Assembly: GCF_023223645.1 (NCBI RefSeq)
Contig: NZ_JALKBY010000008.1
Location: forward strand, 62,001-126,000
Source of the DNA: Natroniella sulfidigena
GTDB taxonomy: Bacteria > Bacillota > Halanaerobiia > Halobacteroidales > Halobacteroidaceae
DNA length: 64,000 nucleotides
Direction of reading: 5' to 3'
This document shows, piece by piece, positions 1 through 7,415 of this stretch. Position 1 is the stretch's first letter, and the number at the start of each line of letters is the position of its first letter. Below the pieces are notes generated by a model. It had not been told where the DNA came from. It was given only the letters and a program-made list of their open reading frames with translations, and made no database searches. The position numbers and the translations under genes were made by a program.

Positions 1-90
1 TTTATCTTGGTTGATAGCAACATCAGCTCGATATCTTAGTTGGCCAGTTCCATCTACTATCAAACCATTCTTGATCACTAAATCAAATAT
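1..90 (-). CDS. N-acyl-D-amino-acid deacylase family amidohydrolase, N-terminal fragment
   Basis: Only the first 30 codons are inside the window; the rest lies beyond the left edge. The translation reads like the N-terminal beta strand of D-aminoacylase/dihydroorotase-type amidohydrolases (FDLVIKNGLIVDGTG, then RADVAINQDK). Family members are metal-dependent hydrolases that deacylate N-acyl-D-amino acids. The start is odd. Upstream in frame are TAG and TGA, a GAGGTGG ribosome site lies just downstream of them, and the codon aligning with the usual family start (MFDL or MYDL) is ATA at 88-90, preceded by ATT. The first standard start is GTG at 76-78, which would remove the first strand. So this is either an AUA/AUU start or a start-codon mutation. 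The family call is good; the start is uncertain. Confidence 0.6.
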   Translation of the reverse strand, partial: MFDLVIKNGLIVDGTGQLRYRADVAINQDK

Positions 91-206
91 AATACCACCT
101 CACTACATAGAAAACTTCACAAACCACTGCTTTACTAGCCAGTTCTTTTGTGAAACCTTCTAATCTGGTAGTATATCTTTATGCCTTGCTAAGCAAAAAT
201 AAAACC

Positions 207-632
207 TTACTCTTCCTCTTTTTTCTCTTGTTTCTTCTTTCTTTTATCCAATAATTCCAATAATTGTGCCCTATTGGAGACCGGATATAATGAAGTTAAA
301 CCCCGCTGTTCCTTACTAAATTTAGTTAAGGGGCGATCATTATAAATCGGATCAACTTCTTTTTCATCTTTCTTATTCTTCTTTGCTTCCTCCGTAACCG
401 TTCCTAACTTTTCTTTAATCCCAGCTATATTCAATCCTACATCTAATAACTCCTTAATTTCCTTTAGTCTTTCTATATCATCTTGCGAGTAAATCCTTTG
501 ATTCCCTTCAGTTCGAGCAGGTTTAACCAATTCAGATTCTTCATAATAACGAATCTGCCTACCAGTTAACCCAGTCATCTCTTGTACAACACCAATAGAA
601 TATAAAGGAGTACTTGAATCTACATCAGACAT
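207..632 (-). CDS. glnR: MerR-family transcriptional regulator, GlnR-like
   Basis: This is a 141-residue DNA-binding protein. Residues about 10-80 form a MerR-type winged helix (SIGVVQEMTGLTGRQIRYYEES, then ARTEGNQRIYSQDDIERL) that follows B. subtilis GlnR/TnrA closely, including the MSD start and the AGIK segment. GlnR represses glutamine synthetase and other nitrogen genes when glutamine is plentiful. The C-terminal 60 residues are lysine/glutamate-rich and probably form the regulatory tail that contacts glutamine synthetase. The ATG is preceded by a GGGGG site. No glnA is visible; the neighbours are purR upstream and a D-amino-acid deacylase downstream, so control of amino-acid nitrogen scavenging is plausible. 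The family is firm, the GlnR orthology less so. Confidence 0.8.
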   Translation of the reverse strand: MSDVDSSTPLYSIGVVQEMTGLTGRQIRYYEESELVKPARTEGNQRIYSQDDIERLKEIKELLDVGLNIAGIKEKLGTVTEEAKKNKKDEKEVDPIYNDRPLTKFSKEQRGLTSLYPVSNRAQLLELLDKRKKKQEKKEEE

Positions 633-657
633 AGTTATTATTCCCCCTTAATTTAAA

Positions 658-1482
658 TTATTCTAAATTTAAAACCCAGTCACTCGGCTTAACCACTATC
701 TCCTCTTGTTGTTGATCTATTTCCTCTAATACAACTAAAGAGGTATAATCTGCAACCAGTTTATCATCAGGATCAACAGTCTCAACTAAAATTCCCATCC
801 CTAGCACATCAGCCTTAAACTCCTCCATCAAATCCAATATCCCCTTAGCTGTTCCACCAGCTTTCATAAAATCATCAACAATAAGTACTTTAGATCCTTC
901 AGGTAAAGCTTTCCTAGCTAAAGACATCGTCTTGATCCTCCTAGAAGAACCGGTCAGATAATTAATACTGACTGCTGAACCTTCCGTAACCATGCTATCT
1001 TTTCTAATATTAACCAATGGTAGATTTAAGGCTCTAGCAACCATCAAAGCAATCGGAATTCCTTTAGTTTCAATAGTAATTACATAATCAGCATCTAAAT
1101 CAGCAAACTTAGTTGCAAAAATTTTCCCAACTTCATTCATTAAACTAGGATCAAAGATCAGATCAGTCATATAAATATAGCCACCTGGTAAAATCCGTTC
1201 TGGATCAGAAAGTTCATTACATAACTCATCAACTACATCTTTTATATCACTAGTTGCCTTGTTAGGAATAAACCTAACTCCTCCTGCCGCTCCAGGAACA
1301 GTTTCTACCTTACCCATCTTCTCTGCTGCAAAAACTCTTCTAATAATTGATAAATCTTCACTAATAGTTGACTTTGCTGCATCAAATCGCTCAGTAAAAT
1401 AATTTAACGAAATCAATTCATATGGTTCATTAACTAAGATCTTAGTTACAGCTACAATTCGCTCACTTCGCCGCATCTTCAT
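658..1482 (-). CDS. purR: Purine operon repressor PurR
   Basis: The protein has 274 residues, the usual PurR length. An N-terminal winged helix (about residues 1-75, beginning RRSERIVAVTKILVNEP) precedes a phosphoribosyltransferase-like domain with the PRPP-binding loop VLIVDDFMKAGGTAKG near residue 200. In Firmicutes PurR binds PurBox DNA in purine genes and is released by PRPP. It follows ispE in the order known from B. subtilis (veg-ispE-purR), here with one nucleotidyltransferase gene between them. A PurBox-like CCGAACATT lies about 20 bases upstream, suggesting autoregulation. Two possible ATGs (1482 and 1476) are two codons apart and the ribosome site is weak, so the exact start is open. 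Confidence 0.95.
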   Translation of the reverse strand: MKMRRSERIVAVTKILVNEPYELISLNYFTERFDAAKSTISEDLSIIRRVFAAEKMGKVETVPGAAGGVRFIPNKATSDIKDVVDELCNELSDPERILPGGYIYMTDLIFDPSLMNEVGKIFATKFADLDADYVITIETKGIPIALMVARALNLPLVNIRKDSMVTEGSAVSINYLTGSSRRIKTMSLARKALPEGSKVLIVDDFMKAGGTAKGILDLMEEFKADVLGMGILVETVDPDDKLVADYTSLVVLEEIDQQQEEIVVKPSDWVLNLE

Positions 1483-1501
1483 TCTGAAATAATGACACTC
1501 C

Positions 1502-1514
1502 TTCCGAACATTCT
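1502..1514 (+). promoter_or_regulatory. PurBox-like operator upstream of purR
   Basis: The sequence TTCCGAACATT contains the core CCGAAC followed by A/T bases, as in the PurR operator consensus of B. subtilis. It lies 20-30 bases upstream of the purR start. Only one box is obvious; paired boxes are usual in other operons. A role in autoregulation is inference. Confidence 0.4.
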
Positions 1515-1570
1515 ATTTTAAACAAGGATTAATCTTCATTTTATCATTGATTACTTACTTTGTAAATGCT

Positions 1571-2350
1571 TTAGTTAATATTTGAACTTGAATCTTGATA
1601 AAATTCCCGGGCCAACATCAACTGCTTAGGCCGATCAATATCAAAACCAATCTCTGGATAATCAACTATCACTGCTTTAGCTTGATATCCAGTCAACTTA
1701 TAAACCTCTTCTTCAATCAACTCTATCGACAGTCTACCTGTCAATAATTTAACAATAAATTTAAACCCTAATAAGTAAGCTAGCTTCCAAGGCTTCTTTC
1801 GCCACGCCAAAATTTTAGCTAACAGCTTTTCTAACCTCAGAATAATTGGCCCGTTGAGCAAAAATATATTGCCTCCAGTAAAACTGCCATCTACTAATTT
1901 AAAACAAGTCCTGTTAGTATCTGAAAAGAGAAGTTGATTAAACTCTTGTGGGATAATTGGATAATAAGCTACTGCTCTATCTGCTTCACACTTAGCCAGA
2001 AAAGCTTCAATTGCTTCTACTGTAATTAATGGAATATCAGAGCTTAAAACTAAACTATAAGGCTTATCTGTCTGGCTTAAACCCAATTTAATATTCTCTA
2101 ATAACGTATTCTGTCCACTAATAACTAGCTCTACGTTACCTTCTAAGTCTAGATTACCTTGGGCCAACTCAGCAGGGCCAACCAAAATTATTCTATCGAT
2201 CAACTCCACTTGCTGTAATGTATTGACTACATAATCTACCATTGGTTGATCATTAATCTTAATCAATGCTTCATAATCTTGTTCACTTACTTCAGCTAAC
2301 TTTCCATCATTGACTGCTCCTGCTAATACAATAGCATCTAGCCCCATCAT
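1571..2350 (-). CDS. Nucleotidyltransferase family protein (MobA/GlmU-like)
   Basis: This 259-residue protein has the GT-A-like nucleotidyltransferase start DAIVLAGAVNDGKL (residues 5-18), a shortened form of the usual LAGGxSxRMG loop. It is followed by INDQPMVDYVVNTL and a central SSDIPLI segment that resembles the metal-binding aspartate region. Proteins of this type transfer NMP onto a phosphorylated substrate (sugar phosphate, molybdopterin or MEP); the substrate here cannot be read from sequence. It lies 9 bases downstream of ispE. The adjacency to a MEP-pathway kinase is suggestive, but the sequence does not look like IspD. The second ATG (2347) has better spacing from the GGGGG ribosome site than the first. 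Confidence 0.75.
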   Translation of the reverse strand: MMGLDAIVLAGAVNDGKLAEVSEQDYEALIKINDQPMVDYVVNTLQQVELIDRIILVGPAELAQGNLDLEGNVELVISGQNTLLENIKLGLSQTDKPYSLVLSSDIPLITVEAIEAFLAKCEADRAVAYYPIIPQEFNQLLFSDTNRTCFKLVDGSFTGGNIFLLNGPIILRLEKLLAKILAWRKKPWKLAYLLGFKFIVKLLTGRLSIELIEEEVYKLTGYQAKAVIVDYPEIGFDIDRPKQLMLAREFYQDSSSNIN

Positions 2351-2359
2351 ACTTCCCCC

Positions 2360-3241
2360 TTAATTAAATTGGATGGCTTGCTTTACTGTTTTAGCTACCA
2401 CAATTTTATAATCTGTTGCCAACTCTTCTTCTAATTTAACTTTAACCTGCTCTGCTTGAGCCTGATCGACCACAAACCCCAAAACTGTCGGACCACTACC
2501 TGCCATCAAAGCTTTATCAGTCAACTCTTCGATCCTACTTTTTAATTTTGCAACTTCAGGATGGCTATTTAAAGTAACCGTCTCTAATACATTCGCTACA
2601 TTATCAACTATTAGCTCGGTTTTGCCTTCCCTTAACCCTGCTATTACCTTGGCAGTTTGAGGATGATTTGTCACCTGATTTAATTTAAAGTTTTGGTAAA
2701 CCATAGCTGTAGAAACTTCTAACGGTGGATTAACAATTACTAAATATAGTTCTGAATCTGATACTAATTTTTCTAATTCAGTACCGATCCCAGTGGCTAG
2801 TTGGGTACCTCCTGCTATACAAAAAGGCACATCTGCCCCCAATTTGGCCCCTCTACTTATTAATTCAGCCAGTGATAGATTCAATTCCCATAACTGATTA
2901 ATAGCTACTAACGTAGCAGCAGCATTCGTACTGCCACCAGCCAAACCAGCTGCTACAGGAATTCTTTTATCAACCTCAACCCTAACCCCCCCACTCAAAT
3001 CAAATTCACTAAAAAGTAATTGAGCAGCTTGATAGATCAAATTATTCTGATCAGTAGGTACTTGAGGGTGATTTACTTCAATCTCAATTCCTTTATCTAT
3101 TTTCGTAAAGGTTAATCGATCAGCTAGATTAACCGATTGCATAATCATTTCTACTTCATGATAACCATCTTCTCTTTTAGCTAAGACATCTAATGTTAAA
3201 TTTATTTTAGCATTAGCAGTTAAGTCTAATTTGTTGGACAT
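2360..3241 (-). CDS. ispE: 4-diphosphocytidyl-2-C-methyl-D-erythritol kinase IspE
   Basis: IspE phosphorylates the 2-hydroxyl of CDP-methylerythritol with ATP, in the cytosolic MEP pathway to isoprenoids. The protein begins KLDLTANAKINLTLDVLAKREDGYHE, the IspE signature, and carries the GHMP-kinase ATP loop VAAGLAGGSTNAAATL at about residues 90-107 and a C-terminal GSGPTVLGF loop. The length of about 293 residues is standard. I place the start at ATG 3241, because AGAGGTG sits six bases upstream; the in-frame GTG at 3250 overlaps that ribosome site. The veg-ispE-purR neighbourhood of Bacilli is kept, except that the accessory region separates veg from ispE. Confidence 0.95.
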   Translation of the reverse strand: MSNKLDLTANAKINLTLDVLAKREDGYHEVEMIMQSVNLADRLTFTKIDKGIEIEVNHPQVPTDQNNLIYQAAQLLFSEFDLSGGVRVEVDKRIPVAAGLAGGSTNAAATLVAINQLWELNLSLAELISRGAKLGADVPFCIAGGTQLATGIGTELEKLVSDSELYLVIVNPPLEVSTAMVYQNFKLNQVTNHPQTAKVIAGLREGKTELIVDNVANVLETVTLNSHPEVAKLKSRIEELTDKALMAGSGPTVLGFVVDQAQAEQVKVKLEEELATDYKIVVAKTVKQAIQFN

Positions 3242-3431
3242 CTTCTTCACCTCTTGACTATATTCTTCTTATCATTATAATATTTAACCATTAAAAATTA
3301 AATTCCTGCCCTAGCTTAATCAATTAACAATTAAAGAACTTAAACCGTTAAAATCAAAAACTTTGAAACAGACAACCTAAGGCATCAAAACAAATGTAAC
3401 ACCTAACGCTCTACTGTAACTTCTTTCTTAC

Positions 3432-3465
3432 TGATTGCCTTAGACTTAGACTTAAACTCAGACTT
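3432..3465. repeat. Partial AAGTCTAAG-type intergenic repeat
   Basis: This short run of CTTAGACTTAGACTTAAACT units at the 3' end of the cyanophycin-synthetase-like gene has the same unit as the longer repeats near 7.2, 40.1 and 48.9 kb. No gene is seen in the 220-base spacer between here and ispE. Confidence 0.5.
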
Positions 3466-4714
3466 AATAATTGATCTGAAACAAACTCGCTGGGTCCATA
3501 CTCTTATTGATCCTCTTTTTTAATCCAGCCCGAATCATAAAGCTAGGTAACCCATAACTATAAGCTGCAGCTATCGCAAACAAAGCTGACATTATCTTAT
3601 TATCTGTAAAACCTTGATTAGCTATAATAGGTAGTTCATCTTCCCCATCAAATAAGACTAAATTTCTATTTGTTAAGTAAACTGCTGGCTTACCTTGAGC
3701 AATCCTTCGTTGAATAATTAGATTATCCCGCTTCAGACTACAAAACAATAACTTCTTCCCCTCTAGTTGTTCAATCAATCTGACTAACTGACTGTCGTCA
3801 GCATTTAAAATAACCGTTCCTTTTTCTTGAATTTCTGTTAATAATAAAGAATCAGCAGTCAGCTTTTCTGTTATGCCATTAAGTAATACAAGATCACTTG
3901 CTTGATAGATCAAGCCATTCTGCTCAATCTCAGTTGGAGTTCTTGAAAAGAGTGCTACCTCAACCTCTCGATCACTCAATATCCTCTTTACCCCTAGCTT
4001 AAAAAAGTTCGTATTCTTACCTTGACTTAACTTACTGGCTTCAATTCCTGATTCCTGTAAAATTGTAGCTAGAAAATCAATAGTCAGATCCTGTCTGGGT
4101 TGACTTAGTATTGAAAAGATTGGAATCCGGTCAGGGGCCAACAGATCTATTATTTCTTTTCCAATCCGTTCACTATCTTGAGCATAATCACTTAAGTTAA
4201 TCTTAGAAGCAGGATTAACCTCTATAATAACAGGTTCCATCTCTTCTGTTATTAATATACCAACCTCAGCTAGCTGCAACCCTAAAAAATCAGTTGCCTT
4301 AACAGCCAAATCTCTATCCTCTAATGGAACCTTGATTAAAGCTATCTTTTTACTATTAGTCACTCTACCTTCATCTAATTTATATTCTTTTTTAATCCCT
4401 GCTACTACTTTAGAGTCAATTACTAATAAATTATAATAACTATCCCTAATCTCCTCCTCAATCAAACCTTTAGAAGCTGTTTTGAACTCTTGATGAACTG
4501 GAAAACCATGTTGGTCTAATAAGTTTCCAACTTCAACGCTACTATTAAATAAATTTTCAGCTAAATAAGAATTTTTTTCTGTGATTAACCCTTGTATCAA
4601 TTTTGCATACTTACCATATCCCAACTGAAAGAGACTCGACTCTTGATCTAGCTCCAAGATCGGAATATCTTCCTGTGTGGCAGCTTTAACTATTACTTTA
4701 CTAGCAAAATCCAT
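3464..4714 (-). CDS. Degenerate cyanophycin synthetase-like protein (ATP-grasp plus Mur-ligase remnants)
   Basis: The protein has 416 residues, roughly half of a cyanophycin synthetase (CphA). Residues about 25-75 match the CphA linker and ATP-grasp entry (LFQLGYGKYAKLIQG, LLDQHGFPVHQEF). Residues about 130-200 match the end of the ATP-grasp domain (LAVKATDFLGLQLAEVGI, then IIEVNPASKINLSDYA, RIPIFSI). Residues about 255-400 match the Mur-ligase part (TVILNADDSQLVRLIEQ). Two things expected for catalysis are missing: the middle of the ATP-grasp domain, about 100 residues shorter, and the Mur-ligase P-loop GTNGKTT, replaced here by ILSQPRQDLTI. The frame is open with a normal ribosome site (GGGGAAGATAAG-ATG), so it is expressed or only recently lost. 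Function is unknown; a non-catalytic or novel role is possible. Confidence 0.6.
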   Translation of the reverse strand: MDFASKVIVKAATQEDIPILELDQESSLFQLGYGKYAKLIQGLITEKNSYLAENLFNSSVEVGNLLDQHGFPVHQEFKTASKGLIEEEIRDSYYNLLVIDSKVVAGIKKEYKLDEGRVTNSKKIALIKVPLEDRDLAVKATDFLGLQLAEVGILITEEMEPVIIEVNPASKINLSDYAQDSERIGKEIIDLLAPDRIPIFSILSQPRQDLTIDFLATILQESGIEASKLSQGKNTNFFKLGVKRILSDREVEVALFSRTPTEIEQNGLIYQASDLVLLNGITEKLTADSLLLTEIQEKGTVILNADDSQLVRLIEQLEGKKLLFCSLKRDNLIIQRRIAQGKPAVYLTNRNLVLFDGEDELPIIANQGFTDNKIMSALFAIAAAYSYGLPSFMIRAGLKKRINKSMDPASLFQINY

Positions 4715-4884
4715 CTTATCTTCCCCCTCTCCAAAGTATTTTATCCAAGATTTAGAAGTCTATTCTAATATCTTAACCTTTTTCAACTAACTTGAATATA
4801 AATATAGTGAGGTAGTGTCGGTGTCAGTAAAAACTTCTAAAATAATTTATACTCAATCGATTTAGAATGGTTTTGGTTTTAAGC

Positions 4885-4922
4885 TTTTTAACTATTCATT
4901 ATTCACTGTTCACTATTCACTG
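4885..4922. repeat. TTCACTATTCACT-type intergenic repeat
   Basis: Short units ATTCATTATTCACTGTTCACTATTCACTG lie just before the ribosome site of the next gene. The same family occurs near 34.3, 37.9, 58.3, 58.5 and 59.9 kb. Confidence 0.5.
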
Positions 4923-4945
4923 CTTTTCGAAGGGAGGTGATTTTG

Positions 4946-5452
4946 ATGGCAAAAATTTTAATCGTCTTAAACGAACGTAGACTATATTTACTCCAAAACA
5001 ATCAAGTTACTAATAATTTTCCGGTTGCAATTGGTAAGCAAGCTACCCCAACACCTACAGGCAACTACAAAATTATTAATAAGATTAAACATCCTTCTAA
5101 TCCTGCCTTAGGAACTCGCTGGATGCAATTTACCAATCGAATGCATGGAATTCATGGTACCAATAATCCAGCTTCAATTGGAACAGCTGCTTCTTTAGGT
5201 TGTGTTAGAATGTATAATCGCGATGCAGAATACCTCTATGAGCAAGTAGAAGTTGGTACTCCAATTGAAATCAGACAACAGCAAACAAATAGTCCAGATA
5301 ATAACTCTAACTACTACACCGTTCAACCAGGTGATACCCTCTACCAAATTGCTAAAAAATTCAATACAACTGTCCAAGAGCTTGTCCGTCTGAATAATCT
5401 TACTGATCAAAATTTAATCTATCCGGGCCAACGAATAAAAATACCAAACTAA
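4946..5452 (+). CDS. L,D-transpeptidase (YkuD) with C-terminal LysM domain
   Basis: This 168-residue protein has a YkuD catalytic domain (residues 1-115) with His70 in HGIHGT and the catalytic Cys in SLGCVRMY (residues 83-90). A single LysM domain follows (about 123-167, YYTVQPGDTLYQIAKKFN). L,D-transpeptidases make 3-3 peptidoglycan cross-links or act on spore cortex; LysM anchors to glycan strands. In B. subtilis YkuD is a spore-associated protein, with the order reversed (LysM first). No signal peptide is seen, which fits action inside the mother cell. The start is ATG 4946, six bases after AGGGAGGTG; the GTG at 4937 is part of that ribosome site. Confidence 0.88.
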   Translation: MAKILIVLNERRLYLLQNNQVTNNFPVAIGKQATPTPTGNYKIINKIKHPSNPALGTRWMQFTNRMHGIHGTNNPASIGTAASLGCVRMYNRDAEYLYEQVEVGTPIEIRQQQTNSPDNNSNYYTVQPGDTLYQIAKKFNTTVQELVRLNNLTDQNLIYPGQRIKIPN

Positions 5453-5505
5453 TTTAAGAATTATAAATAGAAAAAAAGAGAATAATAAACTAGAGGTGAT
5501 TATAA

Positions 5506-7170
5506 ATGAAACAAAAAGATGAAATTTCTATTATTCCACTCGGCGGTCGAGAAGAAATCGGAAATAATATGATTCTAGTTGAATATAATGACCAAATCCT
5601 AGTCTTAGATTGTGGAGTTATGTTTCCCACTGATCAAACACCAGGTGTAGATTTAATCATCCCTAATATGTCTTATCTGATTGAAAATCAAGAACGGGCC
5701 AAAGCTGCATTGATCAGCCATGCCCATGAAGATCATATCGGCTCTATTCCTTTCTTGTTACAGGAGATTGATTTACCGATTTATGGAACAAAATTCACTA
5801 CTAAGATGATCGAAAAAAAACTAAAGGATAATCATCTTGATAAAACAGATCAACTACAGACTATCAAACCAGGACAAACAATAGAATTAGCTCCCTTTGA
5901 AATAGAATTTATCACACTAACTCACAGTATTCCAGGTTCAGCAGCTATCAGTATCAAGACACCACTAGGAACTATTCTTTATACAGGAGATTTTAAGCTT
6001 GATCATAGTCCAATCAATGAACCCACTGATTTTAATAGCCTAACCAATCTAGGAGAAGAAGGAGTTCTAGCTTTGTTATCAGATAGTACCAATGCTGAAC
6101 AAAAAGGCTATTCACTTTCAGAAAAGGCTGTCCAAGAGACTATTAATGATATCTTCTCTACAGCAAAAGGGCGTATTTTAATCAGCACCTTTTCTTCACA
6201 GTTAGATCGCATCCAACAGATTATTAATGCAGCAGCCCAAACTGAACGAAAGATCGCACTCTTTGGACGAAGTATGCACGAAAATACCAAACTTGCTGTA
6301 GAACTAGGTTATCTTGATCTACCAGAAGAGCAATTGATCAATAGTCGAGAGGTCAATAACTTTGCCGATGATGAACTTGTCTTATTGATGACCGGTAGCC
6401 AAGGTGAACCAATGGCTGCTTTAAGCAGATTAGCTCGTAAGGAACATAGGCAGATAAATATCAAGGCTGGTGATACTGTAATCTTATCTGCTACCCCAAT
6501 CCCAGGTAATGAAATAGCAGTCGGCAGTACGATCAACCAACTCTTCGCCCAAGGGGCTAAGGTGATTTATGGTAGGGACCTAAGCCTTCATGCTTCAGGA
6601 CATGCTTACCAAGAAGAGTTAAAGATGATGCTTGATCTGACCAAGCCTAAATATTTCATCCCTGTCCATGGCGAATATCGCCATCTCTATCACCATGCCC
6701 TGTTGGCCCAAGAGGTCGGTATCCCCAATGATCAGATCTTTATTACTAAAAATGGCTCTAGGTTGAATATCAATTCCGAAAAAGCTTACTTTTCTTCTGA
6801 TTCAGTTCCAGCTGATAGAGTTTATATCGAAGGAGGGGGAGTTGGGGATTTAGATCAGAGCTTACTGACCGAACGTAATAACCTAGCAGAAAATGGACTA
6901 TTAATGATAGCTTTATCCATCTCTAAAAAGTCAGGTGAATTACTAGCTGATCCTAAGATTACTACTCAAGGGTTTAATTACTATCAAGATTCTAAAGTAT
7001 TCTTGACTGAGGTTAAAAAAGAGTTAAAAAAGATTTTTAAGAAGGCATACCAAGAGGATAAAACTCACCTTGCTACCTTAAAAAAGAAAGTTAAAGAGTT
7101 CTTAAGTGCTTATATTTATCAACAGACCAGACGATCTCCGATAATCTTACCACTGATTATGAAAATATAA
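5506..7170 (+). CDS. rnj: Ribonuclease J
   Basis: RNase J is a zinc-dependent endo- and 5'-3' exoribonuclease of the beta-CASP metallo-beta-lactamase family, central to mRNA turnover and rRNA maturation in Firmicutes. The 554 residues are standard. Visible motifs are the HxHxDH site SHAHEDHIG (residues 71-79), TGDFKLDH, LLSDSTNAE, GSQGEP (beta-CASP) and the C-terminal VHGEYRHL. The ATG follows AGAGGTGATTATAA. It lies 53 bases after the L,D-transpeptidase gene, so the two may be cotranscribed. Another RNase J gene may exist elsewhere, so J1 and J2 cannot be told apart. Confidence 0.95.
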   Translation: MKQKDEISIIPLGGREEIGNNMILVEYNDQILVLDCGVMFPTDQTPGVDLIIPNMSYLIENQERAKAALISHAHEDHIGSIPFLLQEIDLPIYGTKFTTKMIEKKLKDNHLDKTDQLQTIKPGQTIELAPFEIEFITLTHSIPGSAAISIKTPLGTILYTGDFKLDHSPINEPTDFNSLTNLGEEGVLALLSDSTNAEQKGYSLSEKAVQETINDIFSTAKGRILISTFSSQLDRIQQIINAAAQTERKIALFGRSMHENTKLAVELGYLDLPEEQLINSREVNNFADDELVLLMTGSQGEPMAALSRLARKEHRQINIKAGDTVILSATPIPGNEIAVGSTINQLFAQGAKVIYGRDLSLHASGHAYQEELKMMLDLTKPKYFIPVHGEYRHLYHHALLAQEVGIPNDQIFITKNGSRLNINSEKAYFSSDSVPADRVYIEGGGVGDLDQSLLTERNNLAENGLLMIALSISKKSGELLADPKITTQGFNYYQDSKVFLTEVKKELKKIFKKAYQEDKTHLATLKKKVKEFLSAYIYQQTRRSPIILPLIMKI

Positions 7171-7175
7171 AAAAC

Positions 7176-7336
7176 AATTGATATAAAGCTTAAGTTTAAG
7201 GCTAAGTCTAAGTTTAAGTAAAACCTAAACCCTTATGCTTTTAACGGTTGACTTAACCTCACCTTCGGGTTTATAAAAACCCTTCGTAATAAAAACCATT
7301 TCCTCAGCCTTAGACTTACGCTATTTTGTAATTAAG
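7176..7336. repeat. Long imperfect inverted repeat, AAGTTTAAG family (copy A)
   Basis: The element runs from TTGATATAAAGCTTAAG to CTTACGCTATTTTGTAATTA. Its left arm is built of TAAGTTTAAGGCTAAGTC units and its right arm of the complementary CTTAGACTTACG type; between them lies an internal ACCTTCGGGTTTATAAAAACCCTTCG stem. Two near-complete relatives occur at 40024-40143 and 48836-48951. No transposase is present, so it could be a non-autonomous or structured intergenic element. Confidence 0.65.
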
Positions 7337-7345
7337 CAAAAAATA

Positions 7346-7386
7346 AATCAAGCAAGGGAGATCTTTGATCTCCTCTACTTGATTCT
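7346..7386 (-). terminator. Terminator after the SPOCS-LysM gene
   Basis: GGAGATC-TTT-GATCTCC sits inside flanking AATCAAG/CTTGATT arms, just past the stop of the minus-strand gene. The minus strand then runs into TTATTTTTTGC. Confidence 0.7.
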
Positions 7387-7415
7387 TAACATTGCTCTCT
7401 ATTTTTAACTCAACC

